A stretch of DNA of 64,000 nt from Bordetella genomosp. 13 (GTDB taxonomy: Bacteria; Pseudomonadota; Gammaproteobacteria; Burkholderiales; Burkholderiaceae_B): positions 4,898,001 through 4,962,000 of the forward strand of contig NZ_CP021111.1 in the NCBI RefSeq assembly GCF_002119665.1, in the 5' to 3' direction. The notes beneath the pieces were generated by a model. It did not search any database. It saw only the letters and a program-made list of their open reading frames with translations, and was not told the DNA's origin. Below are positions 43,569-54,332 of the stretch, in pieces (position 1 is the first letter of the stretch; each line of letters begins with the position of its first letter). Made by a program: the position numbers and the translations under genes.

Positions 43569-44498
43569 TCAATCGTGCCGCGACAAGCCGGCCATCCGCG
43601 AGCCACAGACCAGCCGGGCCGACCCGGCACCGCGCGGGCTATATCGCTGTACCTGATACCGCCCCGGCGTGACGGCCGCGTATGCCTTGAACACGCGCTG
43701 GAAATGCGCCTGGTCGGCGAACCCCAGATGGTGCGCAAGATCGGCCAGCCGCGCTCCGCTGCGCAGGCGGTCGCGGGCAAGGTTGACGCGCAGGTTCAAC
43801 TGCCAGGCATGCGGCGTCATGCCGGTGGCCGCTCGTACGGCGCGAATGAATTGATAGCGGCTCATGCCGACACGCCGCGCGAGATCCTGCAGCGCCAGCG
43901 CCTCGCCCGGCGCGTCGGACACGGCCTGCATGGCAGGCAGCAGGCGCTCGGCCAGGCCGGCCGCCAGGGCCGGCGTGTCTACGCGCAGTCCCTGCGCACC
44001 ATCGCTATCGCCGATGAACGCGATCAGCGCGGCCTCTTTGTCGCCTGCGGGCGCCGTCGAAAACAGCACGTCGTTCAACTGGCAGAAGCGCCTGTAGAGC
44101 TGCGCGTCATGAACGATGCGCACAGGCTCCGGCTGCAACAAGGCGCCGCCCAGCGCCGGCGCATATTCCGCTCGCACCGCGCGCAGCCATTGCGCATCCA
44201 GATGAAGCATCTGATAGCTCCACGCCGTCTCGGTCGCGGGATTGCAGGCATGCATGCGCATGGCCGGCACGAACACGACTGTGCCGGGATGCAGCCGCAC
44301 CGGCCCGTCGACGGCGCCGGTGAAGACGCTGGTGCCCGCGTCGACGGCGCCTATCGAGTAAGTGGGATGGCTGTGCGGCTTGTAGCAGGCGCGGCTGTGG
44401 CAGGCGCGCCTGCTTTCCACATACGGCAGCGCGGCGTCGCGCCAGAAGTCGTGGATGCCGTCTTGAGGCTGACATCGAACAGGGCGGGTGGCGGGCAT
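43569..44498 (-). CDS. AraC-family regulator with N-terminal cupin sensor
   Basis: 309 residues from ATG 44498. The N-terminal half is a cupin-like ligand domain (YKPHSHPTYSIGAVDAG, VFVPAMRMHACNP). The C-terminal half has the two helix-turn-helix units (LQDLARRVGMSRYQFIRAVRAATGMTP and LADLAHHLGFADQAHFQRVFK, cited here in part). It probably controls the downstream LysE-type exporter. Confidence 0.92.
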   Translation of the reverse strand: MPATRPVRCQPQDGIHDFWRDAALPYVESRRACHSRACYKPHSHPTYSIGAVDAGTSVFTGAVDGPVRLHPGTVVFVPAMRMHACNPATETAWSYQMLHLDAQWLRAVRAEYAPALGGALLQPEPVRIVHDAQLYRRFCQLNDVLFSTAPAGDKEAALIAFIGDSDGAQGLRVDTPALAAGLAERLLPAMQAVSDAPGEALALQDLARRVGMSRYQFIRAVRAATGMTPHAWQLNLRVNLARDRLRSGARLADLAHHLGFADQAHFQRVFKAYAAVTPGRYQVQRYSPRGAGSARLVCGSRMAGLSRHD

Positions 44499-44604
44499 CG
44501 ACGAGCTCCGTGACAGGCCTGCAACGCAAACACCGCGCAGACGTAGAAAAGCCGGCGCTGCTCGTGCAGGACCGGCTTCTACAGGCGGCATGGGGAACAC
44601 CACC

Positions 44605-44701
<97 letters not shown>

Positions 44702-44718
44702 ATTTCCGTTGTGCTCGC

Positions 44719-44757
44719 CGTTGGGTGTTATCCCCGTTGGGTGTTACCCCACAACGG
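44719..44757 (-). repeat. 16-base tandem repeat forming a hairpin between ispB and tRNA-Pro
   Basis: CGTTGGGTGTTATCCC (44719-44734) is repeated with one change at 44735-44750. On the minus strand CCGTT-GTG-GGGT with ACCC-AACGG can fold just after the ispB stop. It may end the ispB transcript, though no T tract follows. Confidence 0.6.
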
Positions 44758-44759
44758 CA

Positions 44760-45725
44760 TCAACGATCGCGGTTTACCGCGAAAGCGCAAAATTCTATCA
44801 GAGATTCCCGATAAACGGAAACGGGGTAGTCGGCCAGGGCGGCGCTGGCCCGGTCGGCCTCTTCCTGGGCCGCCCGCATGGTGTGCTCCAGCGCGTCGGT
44901 GGCCTGAATGGCGGCGGCCACGGCGGTGAAGTCGGCGTCGCCCGTCTCGATGGCGGTGCGGATCAGGTCGCGCTGTTCGGGCGTGCCCACTTCCATGACG
45001 CGGATCAGCGGCAGCGTGGGCTTGCCCTCGCGCAGGTCGTCGCCGACGTTCTTGCCCAGCGCATGCGCGTCGCCGCTGTAGTCCAGCACGTCGTCCACCA
45101 ATTGGAACGCCGTGCCCACGTGGCGGCCGTAGGCCGCGGCGGCCTCTTGCTGGGCCAGCGTGCCGCCGGCCAGCACCGCGCCCACCTGGGCGGCGGCCTC
45201 GAACAGCTTGGCGGTCTTGTAGCGCACGACCTGCAGATAGCGCTCTTGCGAGACCTCGGGATCGTGCACGTTGAGCAGCTGCAGCACCTCGCCCTCGGCG
45301 ATCACCGTGGTGGCCTCGGACAGGATCTGCATGATGCGCATGTTGTCCGCCTCGACCATCATCTCGAACGAGCGCGAATACAGATAGTCGCCCACCAGCA
45401 CGCTGGCGGCGTTGCCGAACACCGCGTTGGCGGTGCCGCGGCCGCGGCGCAGGTCGGACTCGTCGACCACGTCGTCGTGCAGCAGCGTGGCGGTATGGAT
45501 GAACTCGACCACCGCGGCAAGCAGCTGGTGGTAGGTGCCGGTATAACCCAGTGCGCGCGCCACCATCATCAGCATGGCGGGCCGCATGCGCTTGCCGCCG
45601 GCGCCGACGATGTAGTCGCCGATGGTGCGAATCAGGACGACTTCGGAATTCAGCCTGGCGCGAATGACCGCATCGACGGCCTTCATGTCATCGGCTATGG
45701 GGGCGATCAGCGCGGCAAGGTCCAA
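44760..45725 (-). CDS. ispB: Octaprenyl/polyprenyl diphosphate synthase
   Basis: 321 residues from TTG 45725. This start is chosen because the N-terminus (LAALIAPIADDMKAVDAVIRARLNSEV) then lines up with E. coli IspB; the first ATG is 13 codons in. The aspartate-rich motifs are HDDVVDESD and LVDDVLDYSG, with GGKRMRP for substrate binding. It makes the polyprenyl tail of ubiquinone from FPP and IPP. No ribosome site is visible. Confidence 0.95.
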   Translation of the reverse strand: MDLAALIAPIADDMKAVDAVIRARLNSEVVLIRTIGDYIVGAGGKRMRPAMLMMVARALGYTGTYHQLLAAVVEFIHTATLLHDDVVDESDLRRGRGTANAVFGNAASVLVGDYLYSRSFEMMVEADNMRIMQILSEATTVIAEGEVLQLLNVHDPEVSQERYLQVVRYKTAKLFEAAAQVGAVLAGGTLAQQEAAAAYGRHVGTAFQLVDDVLDYSGDAHALGKNVGDDLREGKPTLPLIRVMEVGTPEQRDLIRTAIETGDADFTAVAAAIQATDALEHTMRAAQEEADRASAALADYPVSVYRESLIEFCAFAVNRDR

Positions 45726-45884
45726 AACGAATCCGGGTATGGGAGAGCCCGGCCCCGCGGCTCGGGCGGCATCCCGCGCGGCTGCGCGGGTTTCGGGGGC
45801 CGGCCCGAATTATACTGACATGGCCTTGGGCAGCCGCTGCGCGGCGCGCATCTCATCCAATGGATGCGCGCCCAGACACGCGCT

Positions 45885-47051
45885 TCAGCGCAACAGCCCG
45901 CGCTGCGCCAGGTTCGCGTACAGCGCCCGCACCCCGAACTCCCAACGCGGAATCGCGGTGCACAGTCCCACCGGATTCACCAGCGCGCCCAGCCTGGGCG
46001 ACGCGATGCGTACGCGGTCGCCCGGCAGATGCGTGAAACCGCTGCCCTCGCCCGCGCGGTCCTGCGTGGGCGAAAACATGGTGCCCAGGAACAGCATGAA
46101 GCCGTCGGGATATTGGTGATGGTCGCCCCAGGTCTGGCCCACCAGGTCCAGCGGATCGCGGCTGATCTCGCGCATGTGGCTCACGCCCTCCAGCACGAAG
46201 CCGTCGTCGCCCTCGATGCGCAGCGACACGTCGGCATTGCGCACGTCGTCGATGGTGTAGTGCTCGTCCAATAGGCGCACGAACGGCCCGATGGCGCATG
46301 AGCCGTTGTTGTCCTTGGCGCGGCCCAGCAGCAGCGCGCTGCGGCCCTCGACGTCGCGCAGGTTGACGTCATTGCCCAGCGCCGCGCCCGCCACCTCGCC
46401 GCGCGAGGTGACGGCCAGCACGATCTCGGGCTCGGGGTTGTTCCACTCGGAAGTGGGCAGCAGGCCCACCCAGGCGCCCGTACCCACCGAGGCCATGGGC
46501 GGCGCCTTCGAGAACACCTCGGCGTCGGGCCCGATGCCGACTTCCAGATATTGCGACCACTGCCCGCGCGCCTGCATGTCGGCCTTCAGGCGCAGCGCCT
46601 CGGGCGAGCCCGGACGCAGGCGCGACAGGTCGGTGCCGATGATCTCGTGCAGCCGCTGGCGGATGGTCTCGGCCCGCGATGCGTCGCCGCCGGCCTGCTC
46701 TTCGATCAGCCGCTCCAGCAGGCTGACCGCGAACGTGACGCCCGCCGCCTTGACGGGCTGCAGGTCGCAGGGCGCCAGCAACGCGGCGCCGCCAAGATCG
46801 CCTGCCAGCGTGCTGGCCAGCAGCTCGGCCACCGGTCCCAGGGACTCGCCCGGCGCCGTGCGCGCGATCTGCACACGCTCGGGATGTTCAAGCAGGTCGG
46901 ACACCGTAGGCGTGGTCGCCGTGATGTCGACCACCTGGCCCTGGCGCACGACGACCACGCTCGGGCCGGGGTGCGCGCCTTCGCGCCACACGCGACCAAC
47001 CAGCAGGGCGCGGTCCAGATCCTCGGGCAGGTCTCGTTCGATGCCAGTCAT
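45885..47051 (-). CDS. Fumarylacetoacetate hydrolase (FAH) superfamily enzyme
   Basis: 388 residues with GAGGAGA before the ATG. The catalytic FAH core lies in the second half: metal ligands in NPEPEIVLAVTSRGE and GNDVNLRDVEGR, then RAKDNNGSCAIGPF. Relatives of this size include 2-keto-3-deoxy sugar acid dehydratases; the exact reaction is not evident. It is divergent from an IclR regulator that probably controls it. The pair sits between ispB and rplU, which are neighbours in many proteobacteria. Confidence 0.85.
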   Translation of the reverse strand: MTGIERDLPEDLDRALLVGRVWREGAHPGPSVVVVRQGQVVDITATTPTVSDLLEHPERVQIARTAPGESLGPVAELLASTLAGDLGGAALLAPCDLQPVKAAGVTFAVSLLERLIEEQAGGDASRAETIRQRLHEIIGTDLSRLRPGSPEALRLKADMQARGQWSQYLEVGIGPDAEVFSKAPPMASVGTGAWVGLLPTSEWNNPEPEIVLAVTSRGEVAGAALGNDVNLRDVEGRSALLLGRAKDNNGSCAIGPFVRLLDEHYTIDDVRNADVSLRIEGDDGFVLEGVSHMREISRDPLDLVGQTWGDHHQYPDGFMLFLGTMFSPTQDRAGEGSGFTHLPGDRVRIASPRLGALVNPVGLCTAIPRWEFGVRALYANLAQRGLLR

Positions 47052-47153
47052 GTCTGCAGTCTCCTCATCGCTATCGGCCGCCTCGATCGACGGCGGTATC
47101 GCGGGGCAGTCTAGTGCGGCGCGGCGAATGTTGTCTAATATGCTGTCTTTCTA

Positions 47154-47167
47154 TCCAATATATTGGA
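47154..47167. promoter_or_regulatory. Perfect 14-base palindrome, likely IclR operator
   Basis: TCCAATA-TATTGGA lies seven bases before the IclR start and within the divergent promoter region shared with the FAH gene. It is AT-rich in GC-rich DNA. Confidence 0.6.
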
Positions 47168-47174
47168 CGCCGCC

Positions 47175-47930
47175 ATGCCGACGGACTACGAAGTGCCTGC
47201 GCTGCGGCGCGCCCACGAGATCCTGCGCGTACTGGCCGCGGCGCATGCGCCCGTGCGCCCGCAGCAATTGGCCGAGGCCTGCGGCATGCCGCGCAGTTCG
47301 CTGTACCTGCTGCTGGATTCGCTGGCGCAGCGGCGCTGGATCGAGAAGGTGCGCGATGGCTACGTCGTCGGGCTTGAACTGATGACGCTGGGCGCGGCCT
47401 ATCTGCGGCAGGACAACCTGGAACCCGCCTTCCGCCACGCGGCCGCCCTGTTCGTCGAGCGACACAACGAGGTCATGCAGCTGGCCATGCTCGATGGCGC
47501 GGACGCCGTGTACCTGGCGCGCGAGGACGCGCGCCGCCCCGTGCGGCTGGTGTCCGAGATCGGTTCGCGCCTGCCCGCCCATGCCTGCGCCCTGGGCAAG
47601 GCGCTGCTGTCCAGCCTGGAAGATGGCGAACTGGACCAAGTGCTGCCTGCTCGGCTGGCCGCGGTCACCGAGCGCACCTGCACAGATCGCGCCGCCCTGC
47701 TGCGCGAGCTGGAGGAAGTCCGCCGCACCGGGCTGGCCCGGGACCAGGAGGAGGTGGCCGCCGGCCTGCATTGCCATGCCGCGTACGTGGGCCGCACGCC
47801 GCAGGGCCGCCGCATCGCGATCAGCAGCTCGGTGCCCACCGATCGCCACGATGCCGCGCATCTGCAGGCCGTGCGGACGGGCGTGGCGCAGGCGGCGCGC
47901 CAGATCGCGGCGCGGGTGGTGGCGACATGA
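47175..47930 (+). CDS. IclR-family transcriptional regulator
   Basis: 251 residues from ATG 47175 (a TTG at 47163 lies inside the palindrome and is rejected). The winged helix reads VRPQQLAEACGMPRSSLYLLLDSL, followed by the effector domain (ARLPAHACALG-like segment SRLPAHACALGKALLSSL, CHAAYVGRTPQGRRIAISSS, cited here in part). It is divergent from the FAH gene, with a palindrome next to its start that suggests autorepression. Confidence 0.92.
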   Translation: MPTDYEVPALRRAHEILRVLAAAHAPVRPQQLAEACGMPRSSLYLLLDSLAQRRWIEKVRDGYVVGLELMTLGAAYLRQDNLEPAFRHAAALFVERHNEVMQLAMLDGADAVYLAREDARRPVRLVSEIGSRLPAHACALGKALLSSLEDGELDQVLPARLAAVTERTCTDRAALLRELEEVRRTGLARDQEEVAAGLHCHAAYVGRTPQGRRIAISSSVPTDRHDAAHLQAVRTGVAQAARQIAARVVAT

Positions 47931-47988
47931 ACCGCGGCGGGTTTTTTGCTCCCGCACAACGGATAAGCCCTTACCCCACAAGGCGTTT

Positions 47989-48017
47989 TTGACTTTTCCA
48001 CAAGCCCGGGATAGAAT
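47989..48017 (+). promoter_or_regulatory. Sigma70 promoter of rplU-rpmA
   Basis: TTGACT (47989-47994) and TAGAAT (48012-48017) are 17 bases apart. Transcription would start near 48024, giving a leader of about 228 bases before rplU. Confidence 0.75.
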
Positions 48018-48120
48018 CCTCGGTTCGGTCGGTGCGCCTATCGCGCGGCGGTTTTCTGCTACGGCCGAATTTGTGACAGGAAGGCCAGGACGCTTGCGCG
48101 GCAAGAGCCGGCTGATATGC

Positions 48121-48179
48121 AGCCATGCAGTCGTAGCCATGCAGTTGGCAACCGCAGTCGGCAACCGCAGTTGGCAACA
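48121..48179 (+). repeat. Short tandem repeats in the rplU leader
   Basis: AGCCATGCAGT occurs at 48121-48131 and 48135-48145 (14-base period). The 13-base unit GCAGTTGGCAACC follows three times (48141-48153, 48154-48166, 48167-48179) with single changes. Confidence 0.85.
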
Positions 48180-48251
48180 ACGGGCAGCACCCGGCGATGC
48201 AGTGTGAAAACCCTGCCGCCCCTTCCGAATTAAACCCTTCAAGGAAACCCC

Positions 48252-48563
48252 ATGTACGCGGTCGTAAAAACCGGCGGCAAGCAATATCGCGTTGCTGCTG
48301 GCGAAAAACTCAAGGTAGAACAGATACCTGCTGACATTGGGCAAGAAATCACGCTGGACCAGGTCCTGTCCGTGGGCGAAGGCGACCAACTGAAAGTTGG
48401 CACGCCCATCGTCTCCGGCGCCGTGGTCAAGGCGACGGTTCTTGCGCATGGCCGGCACGACAAGGTCAAGATCTTCAAGATGCGCCGTCGCAAGCACTAT
48501 CAGAAGCGTCAAGGCCACCGTCAGAACTACACCGAGATCCGCATCGAGACCATCACGGTCTGA
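48252..48563 (+). CDS. rplU: Ribosomal protein L21
   Basis: 103 residues, the usual length, with CAAGGAA upstream. It starts [14 protein letters not shown] and ends with the [19 protein letters not shown] rRNA-binding segment. It is a large-subunit protein and is co-transcribed with rpmA. Confidence 0.99.
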   Translation: MYAVVKTGGKQYRVAAGEKLKVEQIPADIGQEITLDQVLSVGEGDQLKVGTPIVSGAVVKATVLAHGRHDKVKIFKMRRRKHYQKRQGHRQNYTEIRIETITV

Positions 48564-48598
48564 CGCGCATATCGGCACCTTTTTAGCAGGAGCTAAAC

Positions 48599-50153
<1,555 letters not shown>

Positions 50154-50218
50154 GCCATAATCGCAATCCGTCCTGGGCCGCCTCCGGCGGCCGTGTCCCG
50201 CAACGCCCGGTCATCGCC

Positions 50219-51355
50219 ATGACTGCCCACACCAACGCCGTATCCGTCGCCGCCTCCGCCAGCCGCCTGGTCGCCAAGGTCGGTTCCTCGCTCGTCACCA
50301 ATGAAGGCCGCGGACTGGATCGCGTCGCCGTGGCCGATTGGGCCGCGCAGATCGCCGCGCTGCGCAAGCTCGGCAGGCAAGTGGTGCTGGTGTCCAGCGG
50401 AGCCATCGCCGAAGGCATGGCGCGCCTGGGCTGGAGCAAGCGTCCCTCGGCCATGCACGAGCTGCAGGCGGCCGCCGCGGTAGGCCAGATGGGGCTGTGC
50501 CAGGCCTACGAGGCCGCGTTCGCGGAACACGGGCTGCGCACCGCGCAGGTGCTGCTGACGCACGAAGACCTGGCCGATCGCCGCCGCTACCTGAATGCCC
50601 GCTCTACCCTGTTCGCGCTGATGCGCCTGGGCGTGGTGCCCATCGTCAACGAGAACGACACGGTCGTCACCGACGAGATCCGCCTGGGCGACAACGACAC
50701 GCTGGGCGCGCTGGTCACCAACCTGATCGAAGCCGACACGCTGGTCATCCTGACCGACCAGCGCGGCCTGTACAGCGCCGATCCGCGCAAGAATCCCGAT
50801 GCGCAGTTCGTGTCGCATGCCCAGGCCGGCGATGCCGCGCTGGAGGCGATGGCGGGCGGCGCGGGCAGCGGCATCGGCACCGGCGGCATGCTGACCAAGA
50901 TACTGGCCGCCAAGCGCGCGGCGCGCAGCGGCGCCCATACCATCATTGCCTCGGGCCGCGAGCGCAACGTGCTGACCCGCCTGGCGCACGGCGAGTGCAT
51001 CGGCACCGAACTGCGCGCGCTGCTGCCTGTGTGGTCGGCGCGCAAGCAGTGGCTGGCCGATCACCTGCGCCTGCGCGGCCGCGTCGTGCTGGACGACGGC
51101 GCCGTGCATGCCCTGCTGCACGAAGGCAAGAGCCTGCTGCCCATCGGCGTGACGGACGTGCAGGGCGAATTCGAACGCGGCGACGTAGTGGCGTGCGTGG
51201 ACGCCGGGGGCCGCGAATGCGCGCGCGGCCTGATCAACTATTCGTCGGCCGATGCGCGGCGCATCATGCGCCAACCCTCGGCCCGCATTGCGGACATCCT
51301 GGGCAGCATGACGGACCCCGAGCTGATGCACCGCGACAACCTGGTCGTGGTCTGA
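50219..51355 (+). CDS. proB: Glutamate 5-kinase
   Basis: 378 residues from ATG 50219. The amino-acid-kinase domain has [30 protein letters not shown] and GTGGMLTK; the C-terminal PUA domain runs from about residue 280 ([14 protein letters not shown] to RGLINYSS). It makes glutamyl phosphate, the first step of proline synthesis, with feedback inhibition by proline. It follows obgE by 65 bases, as in other betaproteobacteria. Confidence 0.97.
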   Translation: MTAHTNAVSVAASASRLVAKVGSSLVTNEGRGLDRVAVADWAAQIAALRKLGRQVVLVSSGAIAEGMARLGWSKRPSAMHELQAAAAVGQMGLCQAYEAAFAEHGLRTAQVLLTHEDLADRRRYLNARSTLFALMRLGVVPIVNENDTVVTDEIRLGDNDTLGALVTNLIEADTLVILTDQRGLYSADPRKNPDAQFVSHAQAGDAALEAMAGGAGSGIGTGGMLTKILAAKRAARSGAHTIIASGRERNVLTRLAHGECIGTELRALLPVWSARKQWLADHLRLRGRVVLDDGAVHALLHEGKSLLPIGVTDVQGEFERGDVVACVDAGGRECARGLINYSSADARRIMRQPSARIADILGSMTDPELMHRDNLVVV

Positions 51356-51424
51356 GGCCGGCGGCGGCCGCCCTGCGGCCGCACGCGCGGGCGTGACGTC
51401 TTCATCCCCATCTCGAATACCGCA

Positions 51425-52096
51425 TCACTCCCATCCCCCTGCGCCCGCATCGGCCAGGAACATGTAGCCCCAATCGCGCACGGTGAACAGCGGCAGCTGT
51501 ACGCCCAGGCCCAGCGCCTTGGCGCGCAGCCGCGATACGGTCACGTCCAGCGAGCGCCCGCCGCCCAGCTGCCGGTCGCCACGCGGCAGCAGCCAGCCGG
51601 GCGCATCGAGCAGGCGCTTGAGCAGGCGGCTTTCCGCCAGCGTCAGGGGCACCCATTGGTCGGCGGGGCCTGCCAGCACGCGGTCGCGCGCCATCAGCCG
51701 CCACTGCGAGCGGCGGCCGCCCTGGCCGCGATAGCGCAACGACGCCCGCAGCATGGCGGCGACTTCCGCGGCGTTGGTGTCGGCATGGCAACAGGCATCG
51801 GCGCCGGCGTCCATGGCGGCGATCCGGGCGTCGGCCGGCGCACCGGCCAGCATGACGACCAGGCCGGCCACCGGCACGCAAGAACGCACCTGCGCCACGC
51901 GGCTGTACAGCGCGCTGGAGGCCGTACGCAGCACCACGGCGTCCGGCATGCGGATTTCGGCCAGCACGCGCAGCGCAGTGACCGCGTCGGCCAGCTGCAC
52001 GGACCAGCCGGCCTGCTGCAGCCCATGGACCAGCGGGGTGGCGGAGGCGCCCGGAAGGGCGTCGTTGATGAGGACGAGCTGAAGGGTGTCGGACAT
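51425..52096 (-). CDS. OmpR-type regulator with a degenerate receiver domain
   Basis: 223 residues from ATG 52096. The C-terminal winged helix is intact (PLTLAESRLLKRLLDAPG, DVTVSRLRAKALGL, TVRDWGYMF). The N-terminal half has the receiver pattern (LQLVLINDALPG, PDAVVLRT, MDAGADACCHAD), but Arg57 stands where the phosphorylated Asp should be and the conserved Lys is missing. It cannot be a normal phosphorylated response regulator. No kinase gene is adjacent. It is divergent from an XRE regulator. Confidence 0.82.
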   Translation of the reverse strand: MSDTLQLVLINDALPGASATPLVHGLQQAGWSVQLADAVTALRVLAEIRMPDAVVLRTASSALYSRVAQVRSCVPVAGLVVMLAGAPADARIAAMDAGADACCHADTNAAEVAAMLRASLRYRGQGGRRSQWRLMARDRVLAGPADQWVPLTLAESRLLKRLLDAPGWLLPRGDRQLGGGRSLDVTVSRLRAKALGLGVQLPLFTVRDWGYMFLADAGAGGWE

Positions 52097-52191
52097 ATCT
52101 GCGGGCACAGAACGGTTTGCAACGATTCGAATACCACATATGTAATTCTATCAATCACCAAAGTATTCAAATCACACGCTCCAATCGCAGC

Positions 52192-52617
52192 GTGAAAACC
52201 TCCTTTTCAGACCGATTGAAACAAGCACGGCAGCTGCGCGGCCTCACGCAGCAGGCTTTGGCCCGTGCCAGCGGTCTGTCCCAAAGCGCCATCGCGAGCT
52301 ATGAGAACGGCGACCGAGACAGCAGCCGCTCGGCGCGCAGCCTGGCCCACGCGCTGGACGTCGAAGTCGACTGGCTGGAAACGGGAAAAGGTCCGATGGA
52401 ACGGACGCCCTTGGTCTACGAGACGCACGGCCGCCAGTCCGACAAGCACAGCCTGCGCGAACCTCAGGCCGTAGCCTGGCCCTTCTCCATCGACCCTCGC
52501 CGTTTTGCCGCGCTCAGCTCGGACCAGCTGCAATTCCTGGACAAGTGGCTGGAGGCCTACCTGGATGCCTGCCAGCGCGGCGCGAAACCGCCGCGCGCCA
52601 CGAAACGACGCAGCTGA
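52192..52617 (+). CDS. XRE-family helix-turn-helix regulator
   Basis: 141 residues from GTG 52192. The N-terminal 60 residues are a Cro/C1-type helix-turn-helix (FSDRLKQARQLRGLTQQALARASGLSQSAIASYENGD, residues 5-41, cited as a span). The C-terminal part has no protease or ligand domain I recognise. It resembles phage repressors, but no phage genes surround it. It shares a 95-base upstream region with the degenerate OmpR-type gene. Confidence 0.85.
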   Translation: MKTSFSDRLKQARQLRGLTQQALARASGLSQSAIASYENGDRDSSRSARSLAHALDVEVDWLETGKGPMERTPLVYETHGRQSDKHSLREPQAVAWPFSIDPRRFAALSSDQLQFLDKWLEAYLDACQRGAKPPRATKRRS

Positions 52618-52681
52618 ACGACGCCGCAGCGCGCGGCGCCCACGCGTTCCTCTGCCTATCCAGGCACTGCACCCGCGGTTT

Positions 52682-53572
52682 TCAGTGCCTGGCGAAAATC
52701 AAGGACTGATGCGCGGCCGCGCCGGCGATCGCCCCATCGCCCACCGCCAATGACACGGAACCGCCCGGCCGCGCGACGTCGCCGCAGGCATAGACGCCCG
52801 CCACCGACGTCGCCTTCATCGCATCCGTCCTGACGGTACGGCCCATGGGCCCCTCGTCCATGTCGCAGCCCAGCGTCGCGGCGATGGGGCTGGCCGGCGA
52901 AATCCTGGGCGTGGCGAACAGGCCGTCCAGCTTCACCACGTGCCCGCCCTGCAGCACCAGGTCGAGCCGGCCCTCGATGCGCTGCACCCGGCTGCGTTCG
53001 ACCCGTACGCCGCGCGCCGCCAGCGCCTGCAACTGCTCCGCATCGGGCTCGAACGCGCCATTCAGGAACAAGGTGGTGGTGCCCCAGTCGGGCAGCATCA
53101 GCGCCACGTGCATCGCCAGCGCGGAGCTGGCCAACACGCCGATCCGGCCTTCATTCAGTTCGTATCCGTGGCAGTACGGGCAGTGGAACACGTGCCGCCC
53201 CCAGCGCTCCGCCAAGCCGGGCACCTCGGGCAATTGGTCGCTCACGCCGGTGGCCAGCACGATGCGCCTGGCCTCGCGCGGCGCCATGCCTTCGACGTCC
53301 ACGCGAAAACCATCGTCGGCAGCGACGACGTTGGCCACCTTGGCATCGAGCCAGTCCACCGTGCGGTACGCCATCAATTGCGCGCGGCCACGGGCCGCGA
53401 TGTCGGCGGCCGGCGTGCCGTCCTGCGTGAGAAAGCCATGAGAGTGCTCGGCGTAGCGGTTGCGCCGCTGCCCGGCATCGATGACGAGGATGTTGCGGCG
53501 CGCCCGCGCCAGAGGCAGCCCGGCTGCCAGGCCGGCATAGCTGCCGCCCACGATGATTGCGTCATATATCAA
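52682..53572 (-). CDS. Thioredoxin-reductase-like flavoprotein
   Basis: 296 residues from TTG 53572. This start is preferred because AGGGAG lies eight bases upstream and the protein then begins IYDAIIVGGSYAGLAAG, as in its relatives; an ATG at 53602 is the alternative. It has two Rossmann domains, the redox motif CPYCHG in the middle, and the late FAD motif VYACGDVA. It probably reduces a small disulfide or peroxide substrate. It is divergent from an Rrf2 regulator. Confidence 0.9.
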   Translation of the reverse strand: MIYDAIIVGGSYAGLAAGLPLARARRNILVIDAGQRRNRYAEHSHGFLTQDGTPAADIAARGRAQLMAYRTVDWLDAKVANVVAADDGFRVDVEGMAPREARRIVLATGVSDQLPEVPGLAERWGRHVFHCPYCHGYELNEGRIGVLASSALAMHVALMLPDWGTTTLFLNGAFEPDAEQLQALAARGVRVERSRVQRIEGRLDLVLQGGHVVKLDGLFATPRISPASPIAATLGCDMDEGPMGRTVRTDAMKATSVAGVYACGDVARPGGSVSLAVGDGAIAGAAAHQSLIFARH

Positions 53573-53753
53573 GGCACATGCTCCCTGGTCTGTGGCCGCC
53601 ATGCGGGACCGCGGCGCCATGACGTCACACGGCGGCTTGGCGGCTCGGCGGCCGATTACGAAACTATTGAAGTTACATGGTAGCGAGACGCGCCAGCTCA
53701 TGCAACTTATAATGTTTCGTATTGCCCACTCATCCGTTTCCCCAGGCTTCCTC

Positions 53754-54218
53754 ATGAGAAAAGACAGCCGGCTGTCCCGCATGCTGCACGTGCTGCTGCA
53801 CATGGCGCGGCGAGACCAGCCGTTCACCTCCGAGCAAATCGCGCAGATGCTCGACACCAATCCGGTGGTGGTCCGCCGCACGATGGCGGGGCTGCGCCAG
53901 GCGGGGTACGTACGGTCCGAGAAGGGACACGGCGGCGGGTGGACCATCGCCTGCGACCTGAAGCGGATCACGCTGCTGGACATTCATCGTGCCGTGGGCG
54001 GACCGCGCATCTTCGCAATCGGCAACGAGACTGAGAATCCGGAATGCGCGGTGGAACGCGTGGTCAACGCGGCGCTGGACGACGCGCTGCGCCAGGCCGA
54101 GGCCCTGTTGCTGCAAAGGCTGGGCACGATCGCGCTGGCCGACCTGGCGGCGGACTTCGATGCGATCTGCCGCGGCAGCGGCCGGGACGCCACGGTCCAA
54201 CCTCACGAGCATGGTTGA
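53754..54218 (+). CDS. Rrf2-family transcriptional regulator
   Basis: 154 residues from ATG 53754. The winged helix is MRKDSRLSRMLHVLLHM, TSEQIAQMLDTNPVVVRRTMAGL and a GHGGGWTIA wing. Only one cysteine (ENPECAVE) lies in the region where cluster-binding members have three, so it is likely a redox or thiol sensor of the YwnA/HypR type rather than an iron-sulfur protein. It is divergent from the flavoprotein and probably controls it. A TATAAT lies at 53708-53713, 40 bases before the start. Confidence 0.9.
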   Translation: MRKDSRLSRMLHVLLHMARRDQPFTSEQIAQMLDTNPVVVRRTMAGLRQAGYVRSEKGHGGGWTIACDLKRITLLDIHRAVGGPRIFAIGNETENPECAVERVVNAALDDALRQAEALLLQRLGTIALADLAADFDAICRGSGRDATVQPHEHG

Positions 54219-54263
54219 GCGGCCCCGACGACGCGGCGCCCTGCATGGACGATGCAAAAGAAA

Positions 54264-54287
54264 AAACCGGACAACGAGGTCCGGTTT
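54264..54287 (-). terminator. Terminator of the SecD-like lipoprotein gene (possibly bidirectional)
   Basis: AAACCGGAC (54264-54272) pairs perfectly with GTCCGGTTT (54279-54287). On the minus strand six T residues follow. The plus strand has TTTCTT, so it may also stop the Rrf2 gene. Confidence 0.85.
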
Positions 54288-54332
54288 CTTGATGGCCAGC
54301 GCCCGCAATGGCGCGAGGCCTGCCGCAGGCGC

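Larger units (their letters stand above)
47931..48251. other. rplU promoter and long leader
   Basis: This 321-base region holds the rplU promoter (47989-48017) and a leader of about 225 bases. The leader carries two sets of short tandem repeats at 48121-48179. No open frame of note is present. Confidence 0.7.

Noticed and set aside
52192..52617. Prophage remnant around the XRE regulator
   Set aside because: No integrase, structural or attachment sequences are visible; neighbours are ordinary chromosomal genes.
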